Below, piece after piece: positions 1 to 8,235 of a stretch of DNA of 64,000 nt; positions within the stretch are counted from its first letter, which is position 1, and every line of letters begins with the position of its first letter. The stretch is from PALSA-612 sp963776375 (GTDB taxonomy: Bacteria > Actinomycetota > Thermoleophilia > Gaiellales > Gaiellaceae): NCBI GenBank assembly GCA_963776375.1, contig CAVZMF010000002.1:1054001-1118000 (forward strand), given 5' to 3'. The position numbers were made by a program, and so were the translations under genes. The notes beneath the pieces were generated by a model. It was not told the origin of the DNA and made no database searches. It saw nothing but the letters and a program-made list of their open reading frames with translations.

Positions 1-157
1 TCGCGACCTGGTAGACGAGCGGCTGGAAGAGCGTGAAGTTCTGGCGGTCGACGAGCGTCACCTCGACCGGCGCCCGGCGGAGCCCGCGGACGGCCTGAAG
101 GCCCGCGAACCCACCTCCGACGACGACCACTCTGTGTGTTCTGTCCGTTGTGTGCAT
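1..157 (-). CDS. ndh: Type II NADH:quinone oxidoreductase (Ndh-2-like), 5' end only
   Basis: Only the first 52 codons are present; the gene leaves the left edge of the window. The visible N-terminus has the FAD Rossmann fingerprint VVVVGGGFAGLQA, then a stretch with the LFQPLVYQVA signature typical of Ndh-2 enzymes, which are peripheral membrane flavoproteins that move electrons from NADH to quinone without pumping protons. ATG at 157-155 is preceded by AGAGGAGG at good spacing. It is divergent from an ECF41 sigma gene, and its upstream region carries a perfect ECF41 promoter signature, so it is probably a target of that sigma factor. A second, complete copy type lies at 10207-11496. From 52 residues alone another FAD-dependent dehydrogenase cannot be excluded. 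Confidence 0.8.
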   Translation of the reverse strand, partial: MHTTDRTHRVVVVGGGFAGLQAVRGLRRAPVEVTLVDRQNFTLFQPLVYQVA

Positions 158-188
158 GTCGTCCTCCTCTGCAAGTCGTCACACCCAG

Positions 189-215
189 GACGAGGGGCAG
201 CGAGCCGCTGTGACA
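189..215 (-). promoter_or_regulatory. ECF41-type promoter for the Ndh-2 gene
   Basis: Read on the - strand, TGTCACA (215-209) is followed after exactly 16 nt by CGTC (192-189). These are the -35 and -10 elements known for ECF41 sigma factors. The start codon lies about 32 nt downstream of CGTC, with AGAGGAGG in between. The -35 element is one arm of the palindrome at 208-227. Confidence 0.8.
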
Positions 216-227
216 CCCGTGTCACAG
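208..227. repeat. Perfect 9-bp palindrome joining two back-to-back -35 elements
   Basis: CTGTGACACCCGTGTCACAG has 9-bp perfect arms around a 2-nt centre. Each arm contains one TGTCACA element facing outward, so the dyad arises from two divergent ECF41 promoters abutting. It could also bind a dimeric regulator. Confidence 0.8.
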
Positions 228-246
228 GCGGTTTCGCTTCCTCGTC
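220..246 (+). promoter_or_regulatory. ECF41-type autoregulatory promoter of the sigma gene
   Basis: TGTCACA (220-226), a 16-nt spacer and CGTC (243-246) match the ECF41 promoter pattern. The ATG at 256 lies only about 9 nt after the -10 element, so the sigma mRNA may be leaderless or nearly so. ECF41 factors are known to recognise their own promoter. Confidence 0.8.
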
Positions 247-255
247 TTGGGGAAC

Positions 256-1212
256 ATGCAGTCGACGACGTCGAGCCGAGGGGGTCGGTTGACCGAGACG
301 TTCGAGGACCTGCGTCCGCTGCTGTTCTCGATCGCCTACCGGATGCTGGGGAGCGTCGCGGAGGCCGAAGACATCGTGCAGGACGCCTTTCTGCGCTATC
401 ACCGCGCGCTGCTCGACAAGCCGACGGACATCGAGTCTCCGAAGGCGTACCTCTCGGCGGTCACGACGCGCCTCGCGATCGACCACCTGCGCTCGGCCCG
501 CGTGCGCAAGGAGAGCTACATCGGCGAGTGGCTCCCTGAGCCGCTGCTGACAGACGACGACGCGGTCGACGCGGCCGAGCGCGCCGAGCAGGCCGACTCG
601 CTCTCGATGGCCTTCCTGCTGCTGCTCGAGCGGCTGACGCCGGTCGAGCGCGCCGTGTTCCTGCTCCACGACGTCTTCGACTACGGGTACGACGAGGTGG
701 CCGGCATCGTCGGCCGGAGCGAGCCCAATTGCCGCCAGCTCGCCGTACGCGCCCGGCGGCACGTCGACGAGCACAAGCCGCGCTTCGAGGCCTCACGGGA
801 GCAGCGCGAACGGCTCGCCGCGCGCTTCTTCGACGCGGTCGAGGACGGCGACCTCGACGGCCTGGTCGACCTGCTCGCGGCCGACGTCGCGGTCTACGGC
901 GACGGCGGTGGAACGAGCCCGTCGTGGCGCCGCCCGATCTTCGGCCGCGACAAGGTGGTGCGGCTGCTGGCCGGCATGGGCCGCCACTCACGCGAGGCCG
1001 GGGTCGTCATCCGTCGGACGGAGATCAACGGGCAGCCCGGCGCGATGTTCCTGGCCCCGGACGGTCGGCTGATGTGGGTGATGACGATCGACGTCGCCGA
1101 CGGCGCCGTCCAGACCGTCCGTTCGATCATCAACCCGGCGAAGCTCCGCCACCTCGGCCCGCTCGCGAACGTGCGCGCGCTCTTCCGCGAACGCTCCATG
1201 CGCCGCGCGTGA
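256..1212 (+). CDS. sigJ: ECF41 (SigJ-type) RNA polymerase sigma factor with fused SnoaL-like domain
   Basis: Extracytoplasmic-function sigma factor with a C-terminal regulatory domain in place of an anti-sigma factor. Sigma region 2 starts near residue 10 (LLFSIAYRMLGSVAEAEDIVQDAFLR) is described here only by its core, SIAYRMLGS and EDIVQDAF. The ECF41 linker hallmark WLPEPL follows near residue 95, then sigma region 4 (ERAVFLLHDVF, helix-turn-helix up to about residue 175). A SnoaL/NTF2-like domain fills the rest, with the family DGGG motif near residue 217 and an NPAKL version of the NPDKL motif near the end. ATG 256 is preferred over TTG 247 because it sits directly behind the promoter. 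Family knowledge: the SnoaL domain tunes sigma activity and the targets are the divergent oxidoreductase-type gene and the sigma gene itself. Confidence 0.93.
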   Translation: MQSTTSSRGGRLTETFEDLRPLLFSIAYRMLGSVAEAEDIVQDAFLRYHRALLDKPTDIESPKAYLSAVTTRLAIDHLRSARVRKESYIGEWLPEPLLTDDDAVDAAERAEQADSLSMAFLLLLERLTPVERAVFLLHDVFDYGYDEVAGIVGRSEPNCRQLAVRARRHVDEHKPRFEASREQRERLAARFFDAVEDGDLDGLVDLLAADVAVYGDGGGTSPSWRRPIFGRDKVVRLLAGMGRHSREAGVVIRRTEINGQPGAMFLAPDGRLMWVMTIDVADGAVQTVRSIINPAKLRHLGPLANVRALFRERSMRRA

Positions 1213-1226
1213 TCCCTGCGACGGCG

Positions 1227-1736
1227 TCAGCCGTCCGTCGCGGCCGCGGAGCTCTGCTGCCGGAACGCGCAGTGAGGTAGGTGTTGCCCTGCGAGCTCGC
1301 GCAAGAGCGTGTAGAGCGTGGCCCGCTGGCCCTCGTCGAGGGTGGCGAGGAAGTCGTTCTCGAGCTTCAGGGCGAGCGCCCGGAGGCTCGTGAGGGCGCG
1401 CTTCCCGTCTGCGGTCATCCGGACCGCCTGCCGGCGGCGGTCGGTCGGGTCGCGTTTCCGCTCGATCAGCCCGCGCTCCTCGAGCTCGTCGAGAAGCCCG
1501 ACGAGCTGCCCGCGGTCGTAGTCGAGCGCGTCGGCGATCGCTCCCTGCGTCTCGCGTGAGCCCTCGTCGAGGACCGCGAGGACGGCGTGGTGGTACGGGT
1601 GGAGCCCGGTCTCGTCGTACGCCTCGAGCGCCTGCTCCTTGGCGGCGAAGCCGAGGCGCTTGAGGAGGAACGTCGTGGACGAGGCCAGCTCTGCAGGCAA
1701 TCGTGGATTCGACGCTGCAGAAATCTCACTCGTCAT
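1227..1736 (-). CDS. MarR-family transcriptional regulator
   Basis: A 169-residue winged-helix regulator of usual MarR length. The DNA-binding core is visible as QGAIADALDYDRGQLVGLLD followed by the wing ERKRDPTDRRRQAVRMT, the classic MarR helix-turn-helix plus DxRxR wing. The flanking helices form the dimer interface. It converges with the sigma gene (14 bp between stops) and is divergent from a DHA2 exporter gene, sharing a 73-bp intergenic region with an imperfect palindrome. By analogy with MarR/efflux pairs it probably represses itself and the exporter and is released by a drug-like or phenolic ligand. The ligand cannot be read from the sequence. Confidence 0.9.
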   Translation of the reverse strand: MTSEISAASNPRLPAELASSTTFLLKRLGFAAKEQALEAYDETGLHPYHHAVLAVLDEGSRETQGAIADALDYDRGQLVGLLDELEERGLIERKRDPTDRRRQAVRMTADGKRALTSLRALALKLENDFLATLDEGQRATLYTLLRELAGQHLPHCAFRQQSSAAATDG

Positions 1737-1776
1737 GGAAATAGCGTATCGCAGTCAAGCGTTGAGAACATCGAAG

Positions 1777-1791
1777 GTTGATAATGTCAAC
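1777..1791. promoter_or_regulatory. Candidate MarR operator
   Basis: GTTGATAATGTCAAC has 5-bp arms (GTTGA/TCAAC) around a 5-nt A/T-rich centre and lies 19 bp before the exporter start codon in the marR-exporter intergenic region. Size and position fit a MarR dimer site. Inference only. Confidence 0.5.
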
Positions 1792-1809
1792 GATTATGGG
1801 GGTCAAGTA

Positions 1810-3300
1810 ATGCCCGATATCGCCACCAGGAGTCACGGGCGCTGGAGCGCGCTTGCCCTGATCGTCACCGCGCAGTTCATGGTCATCCTGGACGTGGCGA
1901 TCGTCAACGTCGCCCTGCCGTCGATCAAGACCGATCTCGGCTTCTCCGAGACCAGCCTGCAATGGGTGATCTCGGCGTACGCGCTGCTCTTCGGCGGCAC
2001 GCTGCTCCTCGGTGGCCGCCTCGCCGACCTGCTCGGACGCAGACGGCTGTTCATCGCCGGGCTGGCGCTGTTTTCCGCCAGCTCCCTGCTCTGCGGCCTC
2101 GCCTGGTCGGAAGGGTCGCTGATCGCGTTCCGCGCGCTACAGGGCCTCGGCGGCGCGCTGCTCGCACCCGCCGCGCTGTCGCTCCTGATGACGACGTTCG
2201 CCGAAGGGCGCGATCGCAACGTCGCGCTCGGCATCTACGGCGCCGCCTCCGGCAGCGGCGCGGCCGTCGGCGTGCTGCTCGGCGGTCTGCTGACCTCCTA
2301 CCTGAGCTGGTCGTGGATCTTCTTCATCAACGTCCCCGTGGGCGTGGCCGCGATCGCACTGACGCCGTTCCTCCTGCGCGAGAGCAAGGCCGATCTCCCC
2401 CACCGCCACTTCGACTTCCTCGGAGCCGCCTCGATCACGTCCGGGCTGATGCTGCTCGTCTACGCGATGACGAGGGCGACCACCGACGGGTGGGGCTCGC
2501 CGACCACGCTCCTGCTGCTTGCCGGCGCCGCGGCGCTCGTGGTCGCCTTCGTCGCCTTCGAGCACCGCTCACGCTCGCCGCTCCTGCCGTTGCGGCTCTT
2601 CCGCTCGCGCACCCTGTCGGCCGCGAACGGGACGATGGCCATCGTCGGCGGCGTCACGTTCGCCGAGTTCTTCCTGCTGACGCTGTACCTGCAAAACGTC
2701 CTGCACTACTCCGCCGTCCGCGCCGGCGCCGCTTTCGCCGCCTTCGCGGGGACCGTGGTGATCGTCTCGAACCTCGCCCAGCCGATCGTCGCGCGATTCG
2801 GCGTCCGCCGGACGCTGACGGCCGGGCTGCTGCTCTCTGCGGTCTCGCTCGCCCTGCTCACGCGGCTGCCCGTCGCCGGCGACTACTTCGCGGACGTCTT
2901 CCCGGCCTTCGTGCTCGGCGGCGCCGGCCTGAGCCTCACCTTCGTCCCGGTGACGATCGCGAGCCTGAGCGGCGTTCACCGGACGGACGCGGGCGTCGCG
3001 TCCGGCCTCGTGAACACGAGCCGCCAGATCGGCGGCGCCATCGGCATCGCCGCGCTCAGCGCGATCGCCGCCACGTCGGCGGGCAACTACGCCGACTCCC
3101 ACCCTGGAACCGTCGCGTCGAGCGGTGTCGCGCTCGACCATGGTCTCCAGACCGCGCTGTACGTGCTCACCGCCCTGCTGGTCGCGGCCGCGGTGCTGGC
3201 GGTGACGCTCGTCAAGCCGGCGCCGGTGCCCGCCGCCGCACCGGTCGAGGCCGTGGAGCCCGCCGACGAAACCCCCATCGCACTCGAGGAGGCAGCCTGA
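1810..3300 (+). CDS. DHA2-family (EmrB/QacA-type, 14-TM) MFS drug exporter
   Basis: A 496-residue major facilitator of the 14-helix drug:proton antiporter class in the cytoplasmic membrane. Visible motifs are LDVAIVNVALPSI in TM1, motif A GGRLADLLGRRRLF between TM2 and TM3, and the antiporter motif C region GAASGSGAAVGVLLGG in TM5. Hydrophobic helices continue to about residue 475, ending in an acidic Ala/Pro-rich tail. ATG 1810 is chosen because GGGGGTC lies just upstream; the frame is open further 5' but that would run through the operator. It is divergent from a MarR regulator and its TGA overlaps the ATG of a 70-residue gene. Substrate unknown. Confidence 0.92.
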   Translation: MPDIATRSHGRWSALALIVTAQFMVILDVAIVNVALPSIKTDLGFSETSLQWVISAYALLFGGTLLLGGRLADLLGRRRLFIAGLALFSASSLLCGLAWSEGSLIAFRALQGLGGALLAPAALSLLMTTFAEGRDRNVALGIYGAASGSGAAVGVLLGGLLTSYLSWSWIFFINVPVGVAAIALTPFLLRESKADLPHRHFDFLGAASITSGLMLLVYAMTRATTDGWGSPTTLLLLAGAAALVVAFVAFEHRSRSPLLPLRLFRSRTLSAANGTMAIVGGVTFAEFFLLTLYLQNVLHYSAVRAGAAFAAFAGTVVIVSNLAQPIVARFGVRRTLTAGLLLSAVSLALLTRLPVAGDYFADVFPAFVLGGAGLSLTFVPVTIASLSGVHRTDAGVASGLVNTSRQIGGAIGIAALSAIAATSAGNYADSHPGTVASSGVALDHGLQTALYVLTALLVAAAVLAVTLVKPAPVPAAAPVEAVEPADETPIALEEAA

Positions 3301-3512
3301 TGACGACGACGGTCGCACCCCGTTTCACCGAGCTGGACGATCTCGTCCTCCATCTCAAGGGTCTCGTGCTCGTGCGCGACCTCCGCAGCCGGAGGGGCGC
3401 GGACGACCGGGAGCTGGGCATGTTCAGCGCCGAGATCGACCGCGCCCGGGACCAGCTCGCCGAGTTCGTCCTGCGCCACGCGCGACTGAAGGCCGCAGAG
3501 GAGCTCGTCTAG
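3300..3512 (+). CDS. Small uncharacterised protein, translationally coupled to the exporter
   Basis: A 70-residue protein whose ATG overlaps the exporter stop (TGATG), implying coupled translation. It is mostly helical and charged (RDLRSRRGADDRELGMFSAEI, of which DRELGMFSAEIDRARDQL is the central helix), with no signal peptide or membrane segment. I do not recognise a family. The stop codon shares a CTAG with the stop of the convergent DUF389 gene, so the two genes overlap by 4 bp. The overlap with the exporter suggests an accessory role in the same operon, but no function is claimed. Confidence 0.65.
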   Translation: MTTTVAPRFTELDDLVLHLKGLVLVRDLRSRRGADDRELGMFSAEIDRARDQLAEFVLRHARLKAAEELV

Positions 3513-4393
3513 GACCGGGGCTTCGAGCGCAGTGCGAGCGCTCGTTGCACGCCGAGCGTGGTCGAGCCGCCGATCAGCATCATCGCCACGTTCGCGGCGA
3601 GCACCCAGAACGCGGAGAGCGACTTGCCGAACTCCCCGACTCCGAGCCCGACACCGAGGTACGCGATTGCTGGGACCGTGGTGACGGAGATGGCCACGCC
3701 GACGGCTGCGCTCGCCCGGGTCTCGACGGCCAGGATCCCCGCGGCGCCGGCGGCCAGCGCGACGGGGATCGTGGAGACGCCGATGTGGGTCTGGGCCGCG
3801 GGGATCTCGCCGAGCGAGAACCCCAGCGGCAGCAGGTCAAAGAGATTCACGAGCCCGCTCACGGCCGCGCTGACGGCGAAGAGGACGCCGAAGCCGAGGA
3901 ACAGAGCTCCGAGCCCGCGGCGCACGAGCCGCGGGCGGAGGAGCACGAGACCGGTGCAGGCCGCGGTGATCGGCAGGAGGTCCGGGCTCATGGCCATCGC
4001 GCCCACGATCAGGACGGGACTGTCGTTCATGATGGCGAACGCGCCGACCACGCCGGCCGCAGCCATGAGCAGCAGATAGCGCCCTGGTGCGCCTGCCCGC
4101 CTGCGGGCCTGCTCGAGGATGTCCGCCCAGACCAGGGCAACCGGCTCCGCCGCGCCTGGAACGGCGGCGATCGTCTCCAGCCGGGTGAAGACGACGTCGT
4201 CCGCCGCGACTCCGAGCCGCTGGAGAGCGGCGAGCACGGCGTCGGCCGCCTCCGGCCTCACGTCGGCCGTGACCATGCCGGCGCCGTGCGCGCCAGCTGA
4301 CACGCTCAGATGCCGCACGCCCGACAGCCCGCCGACGCCTGCCGAGACCGCGTCCAGGTTGGCCCGCTCGCCGTAGACGCGTAGCTCGAACAC
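3509..4393 (-). CDS. DUF389 (TIGR00341-like) membrane protein
   Basis: A 294-residue protein with an N-terminal soluble alpha/beta part of about 95 residues (starting MFELRVYGERANLDAVSAGV) and about five membrane helices. The conserved DUF389 core is clear: AIMNDSPVLIVGAMAMSP followed by DLLPITAA. The family is widespread, membrane-bound and of unknown function. The start is GTG at 4393, which lies within the 16-bp palindrome at 4392-4407. The stop overlaps the stop of the small gene at 3300-3512. It is divergent from the membrane protein at 4444. Confidence 0.85.
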   Translation of the reverse strand: MFELRVYGERANLDAVSAGVGGLSGVRHLSVSAGAHGAGMVTADVRPEAADAVLAALQRLGVAADDVVFTRLETIAAVPGAAEPVALVWADILEQARRRAGAPGRYLLLMAAAGVVGAFAIMNDSPVLIVGAMAMSPDLLPITAACTGLVLLRPRLVRRGLGALFLGFGVLFAVSAAVSGLVNLFDLLPLGFSLGEIPAAQTHIGVSTIPVALAAGAAGILAVETRASAAVGVAISVTTVPAIAYLGVGLGVGEFGKSLSAFWVLAANVAMMLIGGSTTLGVQRALALRSKPRS

Positions 4394-4407
4394 GATGCAT
4401 GCATCGT
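4392..4407. repeat. 16-bp perfect palindrome at the DUF389 start
   Basis: ACGATGCATGCATCGT is a perfect 16-bp palindrome that overlaps the GTG start of the DUF389 gene and lies 37 bp before the divergent membrane-protein gene. A dimeric repressor bound here would block initiation on the DUF389 side. No cognate regulator is recognised. Confidence 0.5.
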
Positions 4408-4443
4408 CGGGCCGCGGTCGGACGTCCGAGCTAGCGTACGGCC

Positions 4444-5160
4444 ATGGCGAGCGAAGCCGAGAGCCCTCACCGGGCAGCGGTGGAGCCGCCGAGCGCAGGA
4501 GAGGAGCCGGTCTTCGTCGAGGCGCGCTGGCCCGTCGCGCTGGCAGTCGGGACGTTCATCGCCATCTCGATCGCGTTGCGGATCGCCGTGCCCAACCGCG
4601 AGTCGCTGGGCCCGCCCTGGGTCGTTCCCGGGATCGAAACGGGGTTGCTCGCCTGTCTGATCCTGGCCGATCCTGCGCACGTCGCCGGGCGGCGGAGGTG
4701 GCTGCGGCGGATCGCGATCGCGCTCGTCCTCGGGCTGGCGTGCGCAGCCCTCGTCTCGACCGGGATTCTGATCAGAGAGCTGATCGTCGGGGGCAAGGTG
4801 ACGAACGAGGCGGGCTCGCTGCTCGCCTCCGGCGCTCTCATCTGGCTCGGGAACGTGCTCGTCTTCAGCCTGATCTACTGGCTGCTCGACAGCGGCGGGC
4901 CGCTCGCGCGCCACCTCGGCGAGCGCCCGTACCCGGACTTCGCGTTCTCGCAGCAGCTCAGTCCCGAGCTCGCGCCGCCGGGCTGGTGCGCGAAGTACGT
5001 CGACTACCTGATCCTCGGCCTGACGACGAGCACGGCGTTCAGCCCCACGGACGTGATGCCCATGGCCGCGTGGGCGAAGCTGACGATGGCCCTGCAGTCG
5101 ATCGTCTCCCTCACCGTGGTCGGCCTCGTGATCGCGCGTGCCGTCAACGTCTTCTCCTAG
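4444..5160 (+). CDS. Uncharacterised polytopic membrane protein
   Basis: A 238-residue protein with about six hydrophobic segments (roughly residues 26-48, 62-78, 90-113, 126-148, 184-205 and 213-236). The C-terminal part has a conserved-looking stretch, TTSTAFSPTDVMPMAAWAKL, between two membrane helices. This recalls the arrangement in DUF1345-like proteins, but the match is too loose to name. ATG at 4444 follows a short leader. There is no clear operon partner: it is divergent from DUF389 and convergent with the small gene at 5170-5373. Function unknown. Confidence 0.75.
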   Translation: MASEAESPHRAAVEPPSAGEEPVFVEARWPVALAVGTFIAISIALRIAVPNRESLGPPWVVPGIETGLLACLILADPAHVAGRRRWLRRIAIALVLGLACAALVSTGILIRELIVGGKVTNEAGSLLASGALIWLGNVLVFSLIYWLLDSGGPLARHLGERPYPDFAFSQQLSPELAPPGWCAKYVDYLILGLTTSTAFSPTDVMPMAAWAKLTMALQSIVSLTVVGLVIARAVNVFS

Positions 5161-5169
5161 CGCAGGCCT

Positions 5170-5373
5170 TCAGAGGACGATCTCGATCGCCAGATCCGGC
5201 GGGCACCCCTGTCTGATCAGCGTCCGGAGCAGATGGAGATCCAGGTCGCAGCGCGCCAGGACGAATGCCTGGCCGTCGTCGAAGCCGAGCGAGCAGAGCT
5301 GGTCGAAGCGCCAGCTGAGCACACGGTCGTCCTCGTTCTCGCGAACAGGTGGCCTGTTGGTGGATGGAGTCAC
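5170..5373 (-). CDS. Small conserved hypothetical protein
   Basis: A 67-residue soluble protein starting at GTG 5373. The pattern RVLSWRFDQLCSLGFDDGQA then LARCDLDLHLLRTLIRQGCP, ending PDLAIEIVL, resembles a family of small actinobacterial proteins (a W-RF-QL-GF/Y motif followed by D-DLH--LI-GCP). These are usually annotated as hypothetical; recognition is from memory and unverified. No membrane segment or signal peptide. It is convergent with the membrane protein ending at 5160. Confidence 0.65.
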   Translation of the reverse strand: MTPSTNRPPVRENEDDRVLSWRFDQLCSLGFDDGQAFVLARCDLDLHLLRTLIRQGCPPDLAIEIVL

Positions 5374-5453
5374 GCCTGCCGTCGTCGTCGATGATCCCCT
5401 GCTACTGAAACGAGCGCAGACTCACGAGGTTGTTGAGCAGGCCCTAAGCTCGC

Positions 5454-5470
5454 GTTGACCCGCGGTTAAC
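5454..5470. promoter_or_regulatory. Imperfect palindrome upstream of the glucosidase operon
   Basis: GTTGACCCGCGGTTAAC has 7-bp arms with one mismatch around CGC, about 100 bp upstream of the GH63-like gene. It includes a TTGACC hexamer. It could be an operator at the head of the carbohydrate block; no regulator is evident next to it. Confidence 0.35.
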
Positions 5471-5570
5471 AGGCGGATCACCCCGTCAGGACGAGGCGGG
5501 TACGGGCGGGTTGTCACAACGTGGGCGATCACTGCGGAGTGAGTGGGGAGTCGGCAACGGTGAGAGCTTG

Positions 5571-8235
5571 TTGAGTGCGGAGCGGCAGCGAGTCGAGAGC
5601 TTCGGGAAGCTCGAGGACGGCCTGCGCCAGGCAGGCGACTGGTACCACTGGGGCCCGTACCTGAGCGAGCGCCAGTGGGGCACGGTTCGGGAGGACTACA
5701 GCGAAGGCGGGACGGCATGGGAATACCTCCCGCACGACCACGCCCGATCGCGCGCATACCGGTGGGGCGAGGACGGGCTCGCCGGCTTCTCGGACGTCGA
5801 GCAGCGGCTCTGTCTCGCGCTCGCCCTCTGGAACGAGCGCGACCCGATCCTCAAGGAGCGGATCTTCGGGCTCACCGGCAATCAGGGCAATCACGGCGAG
5901 GACGCCAAGGAGTACTGGTGGTACCTGGACGCACTACCCAGCCATGCGTGGAACCGGTGGCGCTACCACTATCCGCAACAGGCGTTCCCCTACGACGACC
6001 TCGTGGCCGAGAACGGCCGCCGCGGCAAGCTCGATCCGGAGTACGAGCTTCTCGACACCGGCGCCTTCGACGGCGACCGTTACTGGATCGTCGAGGTTCG
6101 GTACGCCAAGGCGGACCCGCACGACGTCCTCGTGTCGATCACCGTGACGAACGCCGGGCCGGACCCCGAGACCCTCCACGTGCTCCCGACGGCCTGGTAC
6201 CGGAACACGTGGGCCTGGGACGAGGGTGCCGAAAAGCCTTCGCTGCGCGTGGAGCGCGGCGCGCGCGTTGTCACCGCGCACCCGTTTCTCGGCCCTCTCG
6301 AGCTCGTCTCCGACGGCGAGCCCGAAGTCCTCTTCTGCGAGAACGAGACAAACCAGGGGCGGCTGTTCGGGTCGACCTCCACCATCGAGTTCCCGAAGGA
6401 CGGGATCAACGATCACGTCGTCTCCGGTGCCGCGACCGTCGGCAGGGAGTCGGGGACGAAGGCGGCGTTCTGGCATCGAGTGACGGTGGCACCCGGCGCG
6501 ACCGCCACGATCCGGGTGCGACTCCGGCCGGCGGCGTCGGCCGGAGATCCCTGGACGGGCTTCGACGACGTCGTCGCGACACGGCTCGCGGAGGCCGACG
6601 AGTTCTACGAGGAGCTCACGCCCGCCGATGCGTCGGCCGACGAGGCGCTCGTGCTCCGTCAGGCGCTCGCCGGGATGCTGTGGAGCAAGCAGCTCTACGC
6701 GTACGACGTCGCCCGCTGGCTCGACGGCGATCCGACGCAGCCGACGCCCCCTGCCTCGCGCCTCGGCGGCCGGAACTCGCGCTGGAGGACCTTCGACGCC
6801 TTCGACATCATGTCGATGCCCGACAAGTGGGAGTACCCGTGGTTCGCCGCGTGGGACCTCGCGTTCCACTGCGTCGCGCTCGCCCACGTCGACCCCGCCT
6901 TCGCCAAGTACCAGCTGATCCTGCTGCATCGCGAATGGTTCCAGCACCCGAACGGCGCGCTCGCGGCCTACGAGTGGTCGTTCGACGACGTCAACCCGCC
7001 GGTACAGGCCTGGGCGGCGCTCGAGGTGTTCGCGATCGACGGCGCGCGCGACGTCGAGTTCCTGAGCCGCATCTTCGACAAGATGCTCATCAACTTCACC
7101 TGGTGGATCAACCGGGAGGATCCGGACGGCAGCAACCTGTTCGAGGGCGGTTTCCTCGGTCTCGACAACATCGGGCCGCTCGACCGCTCGCACCTCCCCG
7201 CCGGATACAGGCTCGAGCAGTCCGACAGCACGGGCTGGATGGGCACGTACACGCTGAGCATGCTCGCGATCGCGACGATCCTCTACCGGAGCGGCCGGCC
7301 GACGGCCGACCTGATCGTGAAGTTCCTCGAGCAGTTCGCCCTCATCTCCGAGGCTCTGCATTCGCTCGATCTGTGGGACGAGGAGGACGGGTTCTTCTAC
7401 GACCGGCTCCGACGCCCCGACGGCTCGAGCCAGGCCGTGAAGGTGCGGTCGATCGTCGGCATTCTGCCGCTGCTCGCCGTCGCGACCGCCGACGACCGCG
7501 CGGTCGAGCGCGTCGAGCTCGTCCACAAGCGGGCGGCAGGCTTTCTCCACGACCGGCGGGCCGAGATCATCCGGCTCGAGGAGGAGGGGATGCTGGTGCC
7601 CGACGTCGGAGAGGGCAGGCTCCTGCTCGGCGTCGTCGGTCTCGAACGCGTCCTCCGCCTCTTCGATCGCCTCTTCGACGAGGACGCATTCCTGTCGCCG
7701 TACGGGCATCCGGGCCGTCTCGCGGTACCACGCCGAGCATCCCTTCGAGATCGAGCTCGACGGCCACCGATCGACCATCGACTACGAGCCGGCCGAGTCG
7801 ACCACAGGCATGTTCGGCGGCAACTCGAACTGGCGGGGCCCGATCTGGATGCCGGTCAACTACCTCGTCGTCAACGCGCTCGCCCGCTACGGGCGCTTTC
7901 TCGGCGACGACTACACGCGGGAGTACCCGACGGGCTCCGGCAGGCTTCTGACGCTCGACGAGATCGCCGCCGACCTCCGGGATCGGCTGGTCTCGCTCTT
8001 CCTCGTCGGCCCGGACGGGCGTCGCCCGTGCTTCGGCTGGGTCGATCGGCTCCAGAACGATCCGGCCTGGAAGGACAACATCCTCTTCAACGAGTACTTC
8101 CACGGCGACAACGGGGCGGGCCTCGGCGCCTCGCACCAGACCGGCTGGACGGGCATCGTCGCCGACCTGATCCTCCGGAGCCGCGGACGGCATGTCGCGA
8201 CGCTCGGCGAGCTGATCGAGGAGGCCGCGCGGTGA
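5571..8235 (+). CDS. GH63/MGH1-type glucosidase-like glycoside hydrolase (one frame break)
   Basis: About 888 codons, normal for this actinobacterial glucosidase family with an (alpha/alpha)6 catalytic barrel. Recognisable blocks are DWYHWGPYLSERQWGTVRED at the N-terminus, GNQGNHGEDAKEYWWYLDAL, the core MPDKWEYPWFAAWDLAFHC near residue 425, and WRGPIWMPVNYL late in the protein. Reading shifts +1 at 7707, where the extra C in TACGGGCATCCGG breaks the SPYGIRAVSRYH block; the second frame then continues cleanly to TGA 8233-8235. The start is uncertain: TTG 5571 or 5568, behind GGTGAGAG. The stop overlaps the GTG of the debranching enzyme. It probably acts on alpha-glucosides in the cytoplasm. 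Function follows from family only. Confidence 0.82.

Noticed and set aside
5512..5538. TGTCACA upstream of the GH63-like gene as a third ECF41 promoter
   Set aside because: At the required 16-nt spacing the sequence is CGGA, not CGTC.
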